From Eubacteriales Family XIII. Incertae Sedis bacterium (lineage in GTDB: Bacteria; Bacillota; Clostridia; Peptostreptococcales; Anaerovoracaceae), in contig JAITNA010000091.1 in NCBI GenBank assembly GCA_031290715.1, forward strand, positions 1-8,751: 8,751 nucleotides of DNA. Reading direction: 5' to 3'. The notes below the pieces were generated by a model. The model ran no database searches and was not told the origin of the DNA. It saw nothing but the letters and a program-made list of their open reading frames with translations. This document shows positions 6,927 through 8,751 of this stretch, piece by piece (the first letter of the stretch is position 1; each line of letters begins with the position of its first letter). A program made the position numbers and the translations under genes.

Positions 6927-6950
6927 TATTAATCTCCTATCTTTTTTGTT

Positions 6951-6988
6951 AAAAAAATACCCTGTTACTTTTTCCGATAACAGGGTAT
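6951..6988 (-). terminator. Intrinsic terminator (attenuator) in the peptidase leader
   Basis: Bases 6957-6967 and 6978-6988 are a perfect 11-bp inverted repeat around a 10-base loop. Read on the minus strand the stem is followed directly by seven T (6957-6951), the form of a strong intrinsic terminator. It lies inside the 5' leader, 13 bases before the ribosome site of the peptidase gene, not after a gene. It would end transcription before the gene unless prevented. Confidence 0.75.
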
Positions 6989-7014
6989 AATGACATCATA
7001 ACCCTGTTGGGTTA
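6979..7014 (-). promoter_or_regulatory. Antiterminator and anti-antiterminator segments
   Basis: The 8-mer ACCCTGTT (minus-strand sense, 6986-6979) is the 5' arm of the terminator, but it is also the exact complement of AACAGGGT at 7008-7001. The two pairings exclude each other. The upstream AACAGGGT segment can itself be closed off by a 6-bp hairpin, TAACCC (7014-7009) with GGGTTA (7004-6999). This gives three ordered alternatives: 7014/6999 hairpin, antiterminator, terminator. Confidence 0.6.
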
Positions 7015-7017
7015 CTC

Positions 7018-7055
7018 GAACGGTCCGATTTCATTTTGCGGTGAGCGGGCCGTTC
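7018..7055 (-). promoter_or_regulatory. Hairpin overlapping the leader-peptide stop codon
   Basis: On the minus strand GAACGGCCCG (7055-7046) pairs with CGGACCGTTC (7027-7018) at nine of ten positions (one C-A mismatch). The 5' arm begins with the second base of the leader peptide TGA (7056-7054), so a ribosome ending or stalling there would block it. A shorter alternative, GGTGA (7058-7054) with TCACC (7044-7040), also includes the stop codon. Confidence 0.55.
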
Positions 7056-7143
7056 ACCTTTTCTTTCTGCTGATTGTTTTGCCTGCCTGCCATACGAACA
7101 ACGCATAGCGTACAGGCAGTGTACATCGTTTATATTTTGCCAT
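7054..7143 (-). CDS. Leader peptide of the peptidase transcript, 29 aa
   Basis: An AAAGGAG site (7157-7151) lies seven bases before ATG 7143-7141, ideal spacing. The frame runs 29 codons to TGA 7056-7054. The peptide is strongly basic (nine Lys/Arg) and ends in the run SRKKR, with codons AGA, AAG, AAA, AGG directly before the stop. It sits inside the leader between a consensus promoter and a terminator/antiterminator set, so its likely role is in cis, letting ribosome position decide RNA folding. A free basic or membrane-active peptide cannot be excluded. It matches no peptide family I recognise. Confidence 0.55.
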   Translation of the reverse strand: MAKYKRCTLPVRYALFVWQAGKTISRKKR

Positions 7144-7180
7144 AAGACCGCTCCTTTCGCGCTCAACACATATTAATCAT

Positions 7181-7198
7181 ATATGTTATATATGTTAT
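7181..7198 (-). repeat. Two tandem 9-bp repeats just past the transcription start
   Basis: ATATGTTAT occurs at 7181-7189 and 7190-7198 in exact tandem, about 5-23 bases downstream of the predicted start site of the peptidase transcript. The related 9-mer ATGTTATAT is also found at 403-411 inside the yhbD-like operator. This is a possible shared operator element, but AT-rich 9-mers recur easily. Confidence 0.55.
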
Positions 7199-7209
7199 AT
7201 ATTAGTTCC

Positions 7210-7238
7210 ATCATACCCCCCAAAATCCCCCTTGTCAA
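7210..7238 (-). promoter_or_regulatory. Consensus sigma-A promoter of the peptidase transcript
   Basis: On the minus strand a perfect -35 TTGACA (7238-7233) is followed after exactly 17 bases by TATGAT (7215-7210). The start should lie near 7203, giving a leader of about 277 bases before the peptidase ATG. Upstream, at 7265-7244, two tandem 11-bp copies of an A-tract element form a likely UP element. The spacer carries unusual G-runs (five and six G). Confidence 0.85.
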
Positions 7239-7307
7239 CCACATTTTCAGTTTTTTTTCAGTTTTGGTGAATAGACACGGAAAAATAAATTTTTTTCTCA
7301 AAATCGC

Positions 7308-7335
7308 CAACCTTTTGCCGTGTTAAATTGTCTAA
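7308..7335 (+). promoter_or_regulatory. Possible ECF-type promoter
   Basis: CAACCTTTT (7308-7316) followed by TGTCTAA (7329-7335) resembles the AAC -35 and CGTC-like -10 of ECF sigma promoters of the SigV/SigX/SigW kind, with about a 16-base spacer. It lies 37 bases before the sigma-factor remnant, as expected for an autoregulated ECF operon. The -10 is imperfect (TGTC for CGTC). Confidence 0.4.
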
Positions 7336-7371
7336 TAGATAGAATGTCAAAACGAGGAGGTGAAATAACGA

Positions 7372-7704
7372 TTGAGGGAACTCGCAGAGCTTACCAAACA
7401 GGGTGATAAGTCCGCTTTTGATGAAGTCATTCGCAAATGCGTTCCCGATTTATTTAGGATAGCAATGTCTATTTTGAAAAACAAGGACGATGCCGACGAC
7501 GTTGTGTGTGAAACCGTGGTCAAAGCATACGAAAATATCCACAAGTTAAAGGACTGTACTTTTTTCAAGACGTGGATTACACGCATACTGATCAATCACG
7601 CCGCTGCCGCATATAAGCGCAGAAAAAAAGTTGTTTGTTTAAGTGATGTTGAATACGAACCTTGTTATGGAGTAACCTTTTCAACTCGCACGATGCGGGG
7701 ATAA
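7372..7704 (+). pseudogene. ECF sigma factor, truncated after region 2
   Basis: The only possible start is TTG 7372, because an in-frame TAA lies at 7366-7368; GGAGGTG (7356-7362) is nine bases upstream. Residues about 1-86 are a good sigma-70 region 2 of the ECF type, with the segment DDADDVVCETVVKAYENI (core-binding) and FFKTWITRILINHAAAAYKRR (-10 recognition and melting). After the inter-domain linker (KKVVCLSDVEYE, to about 96) the frame runs into about 14 unrelated codons and stops at TAA 7702-7704. Region 4, about 55-60 residues that contact the -35, is absent; full ECF factors are usually 160-180 residues. The loss coincides with the start of the DUF4179 reading frame, so a deletion joined the two genes. 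Confidence 0.75.
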
Positions 7705-8456
7705 ATAAGGCTCTTGAATATCAATACAATCAGAATGTGAATATGGAGTATGCAGAAAGCAACGGCGTGAGCTTCAAGGTTGAAAGTATTATTTTGGACG
7801 ATGAAACATTTGCGGTCGTCTATAGTTTGAAACTTGCCGAGGTTGCGCCCGCTTTTGATTGGGTGAATCTTGCAGACCTGACGGTTAAAGATGAAAACGG
7901 CATTGTACTTTATGGCGAGGGCAAAGGTATGATTTCAACCGGTGGCATGTCCTCGATTGCAAGCGAGGATAATCAGACAATTAAAATCTCACATATAAAT
8001 AGCAATGAAAACCACAATTACCCAAAATCAAAGAAACTCTGCTTCTCTATGCAAAATGTGAACTTGATAAATTCCAAAATCCAATCCGATAAAGACGGGG
8101 CAAAAATCGTGCAGAAGTTAAGCGGGAATTGGGAATTTGAAATTGATGTTGCAGAGCAATTCAGCGAGAGAACGGCTATTCAATACTCGCCGGCATTGAA
8201 TGACCGCATAAAAGTCAAATATGCAGAATTAACGCCCACAGGCTTGAATTTGGAGATTGAGCTTGCAAATGAGAAATTTGATATTGCAAAGAGAATGACG
8301 CTCGCGGTCGATGATACTGTTTATGAGAATGACCGTCAGATTGCCGTTGAGGACGATGAAAAAACAATTCGTACTTCGTTCCCGATAACAATTTTCAACG
8401 CTCCGGACAAAGTAACCTTTATTTATGATGGCACGGAAATTGAATTGACCAGATAG
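7662..8456 (+). pseudogene. DUF4179-type anti-sigma factor, N-terminus deleted
   Basis: This frame is open from 7653, has no ribosome site, and ends at TAG 8454-8456. From about 7674 it shows the start of a DUF4179 ectodomain (AGINKALEYQYNQNVNMEYAE, then VSFKVESIILDDETFAVVYSL) and continues to a beta-rich end (FIYDGTEIELTR). In intact proteins this is the outer part, preceded by a cytoplasmic sigma-binding segment and one transmembrane helix. Both are missing here, so it could neither hold a sigma factor nor sit in the membrane. The first in-frame ATG is at 7743. The rest of the domain reads without frameshift or stop, suggesting a recent deletion. Partner: the truncated ECF gene, whose 3' end overlaps it in a different frame. 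Confidence 0.75.
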
Positions 8457-8471
8457 CAATCTTGAAAATTT

Positions 8472-8507
8472 GGGCTGTGTGTTAACCGGGGCTTTTTCAC
8501 ACAGTCC
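8472..8507 (+). terminator. Hairpin after the DUF4179 remnant
   Basis: GGGCTGTGTG (8472-8481) pairs with CACACAGTCC (8498-8507), ten pairs including one G-T, around a 16-base loop. It lies 16 bases after the stop, the position of the former operon terminator, but no T-run follows it (the only T5 is in the loop). Confidence 0.4.
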
Positions 8508-8526
8508 GCGCCCCTTTCATCAGGCA

Positions 8527-8552
8527 GGACAAATGAACCGTCCCCTTTTGTC
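8527..8552. repeat. Palindromic terminal motif of an insertion sequence
   Basis: GACAAA (8528-8533) and TTTGTC (8547-8552) bracket a GAACCGTCCCC core. Read from the minus strand this gives GGGGACGGTTCATTTGTCC, a form I associate with ends of insertion sequences in clostridial genomes. The 9-mer GGACAAATG recurs at 8592-8600, between this motif and the transposase stop, and could be a second protein-binding copy. Confidence 0.45.
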
Positions 8553-8605
8553 TACGATTATGAATGTCAACAAAGAATTATTATAGGGAATGGACAAATG
8601 CGCAG

Positions 8606-8751
8606 TCAAAGGAAATCCACCACGGAGAATGGCAATTCGCGGGTTTCATGCCTTGCACGGTATTTCATTTTTGCCAATCCGAAACGGTTGTACGCTTCCG
8701 CGAATACACCGACCACGGCATGCAGCGTTTCAAGTTTTCTTGGGAAGCAAC
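8606..8751 (-). CDS. Transposase, C-terminal 47 residues (partial)
   Basis: The minus-strand frame enters the window at 8749 and ends at TGA 8608-8606; the 5' part lies beyond the window. The visible sequence includes RKLETLHAVVGVFAEAYNRFG and ends RELPFSVVDFL. An alpha-helical segment with AYNRFG and a terminal PFSxxDFL is a pattern I associate with the C-termini of DDE-type transposases/integrases in Bacillota. Its codon usage and residue pattern are more protein-like than the competing plus-strand frame over the same bases. Family assignment is uncertain. Confidence 0.6.
   Translation of the reverse strand, partial: CFPRKLETLHAVVGVFAEAYNRFGLAKMKYRARHETRELPFSVVDFL

Larger units (their letters stand above)
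8527..8751 (-). mobile_element. Edge of an insertion sequence (family not determined)
   Basis: A transposase C-terminus on the minus strand, 54 bases from a palindromic terminal motif, marks one end of an element that continues beyond the window. The exact terminus and any target duplication cannot be fixed without the other end. It abuts the decayed sigma/anti-sigma locus. Confidence 0.5.

Noticed and set aside
6951..7160. Known riboswitch class (cyclic-di-GMP or T-box) in the peptidase leader
   Set aside because: I could not find the conserved cores of these classes, and a translated ORF occupies the upstream part of the leader; an unknown ligand-binding RNA is not excluded.
7623..7704. 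Programmed -1 frameshift joining sigma and DUF4179 at the A-run near 7623
   Set aside because: The DUF4179 frame has a TGA at 7650-7652 downstream of the A-run, so slippage there could not yield a fusion, and the product would lack region 4 and the membrane segment anyway.
8564..8751. Plus-strand open frame from ATG 8564 to the window edge
   Set aside because: It has no ribosome site, an in-frame TGA immediately before the ATG, and overlaps the minus-strand transposase tail, which has the more protein-like composition and a recognisable C-terminus.

Overview
The window looks like part of a Bacillota (Firmicutes) genome, most likely an uncultured spore-forming clostridium. The clues are a Gin-type zinc protein, a YhbD/bactofilin pair, secreted cohesin- and dockerin-bearing proteins, a Gram-positive style ECF sigma/DUF4179 locus, and strong AGGAGG ribosome sites. 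Assignments rest on reading motifs in the sequence; no database search was possible.

Layout. (1) 1-311: a 51-codon gene for a two-CxxC zinc protein resembling the sporulation anti-sigma factor Gin/CsfB. It has a possible ribosome-site hairpin before it and a strong hairpin after it. (2) 336-1692: a promoter embedded in a perfect 21-bp inverted repeat drives a YhbD-like (DUF4004, MerR-type helix-turn-helix) regulator and a bactofilin, followed by an intrinsic terminator. (3) 1725-7265, minus strand: a surface-protein unit. A consensus sigma-A promoter (7210-7238) precedes a leader of about 280 nt with a 29-codon leader peptide and a chain of mutually exclusive hairpins ending in an intrinsic terminator. 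Then come a 1348-residue secreted M1 metallopeptidase with thioredoxin-like, Flg_new-type, cohesin-like and dockerin domains, and a 326-residue membrane-anchored protein with a cohesin-like ectodomain. (4) 7308-8507: an AT-richer segment with a decayed ECF sigma/DUF4179 anti-sigma locus, in which sigma region 4 and the cytoplasmic and membrane part of the partner have been lost at one junction. (5) 8527-8751: the edge of an insertion sequence, with the C-terminus of a transposase on the minus strand and a palindromic terminal motif.

How the parts may work together. The M1 peptidase would be secreted and could dock, through its C-terminal dockerin, onto the cohesin-like domain of the membrane protein encoded just downstream, giving a cell-surface peptidase. 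It also carries a cohesin-like domain of its own, so head-to-tail assembly is possible. Expression appears controlled by transcription attenuation linked to translation of a basic leader peptide. The leader arrangement is the most novel-looking item in the window; the cohesin/dockerin pair and the sigma/anti-sigma deletion come next.
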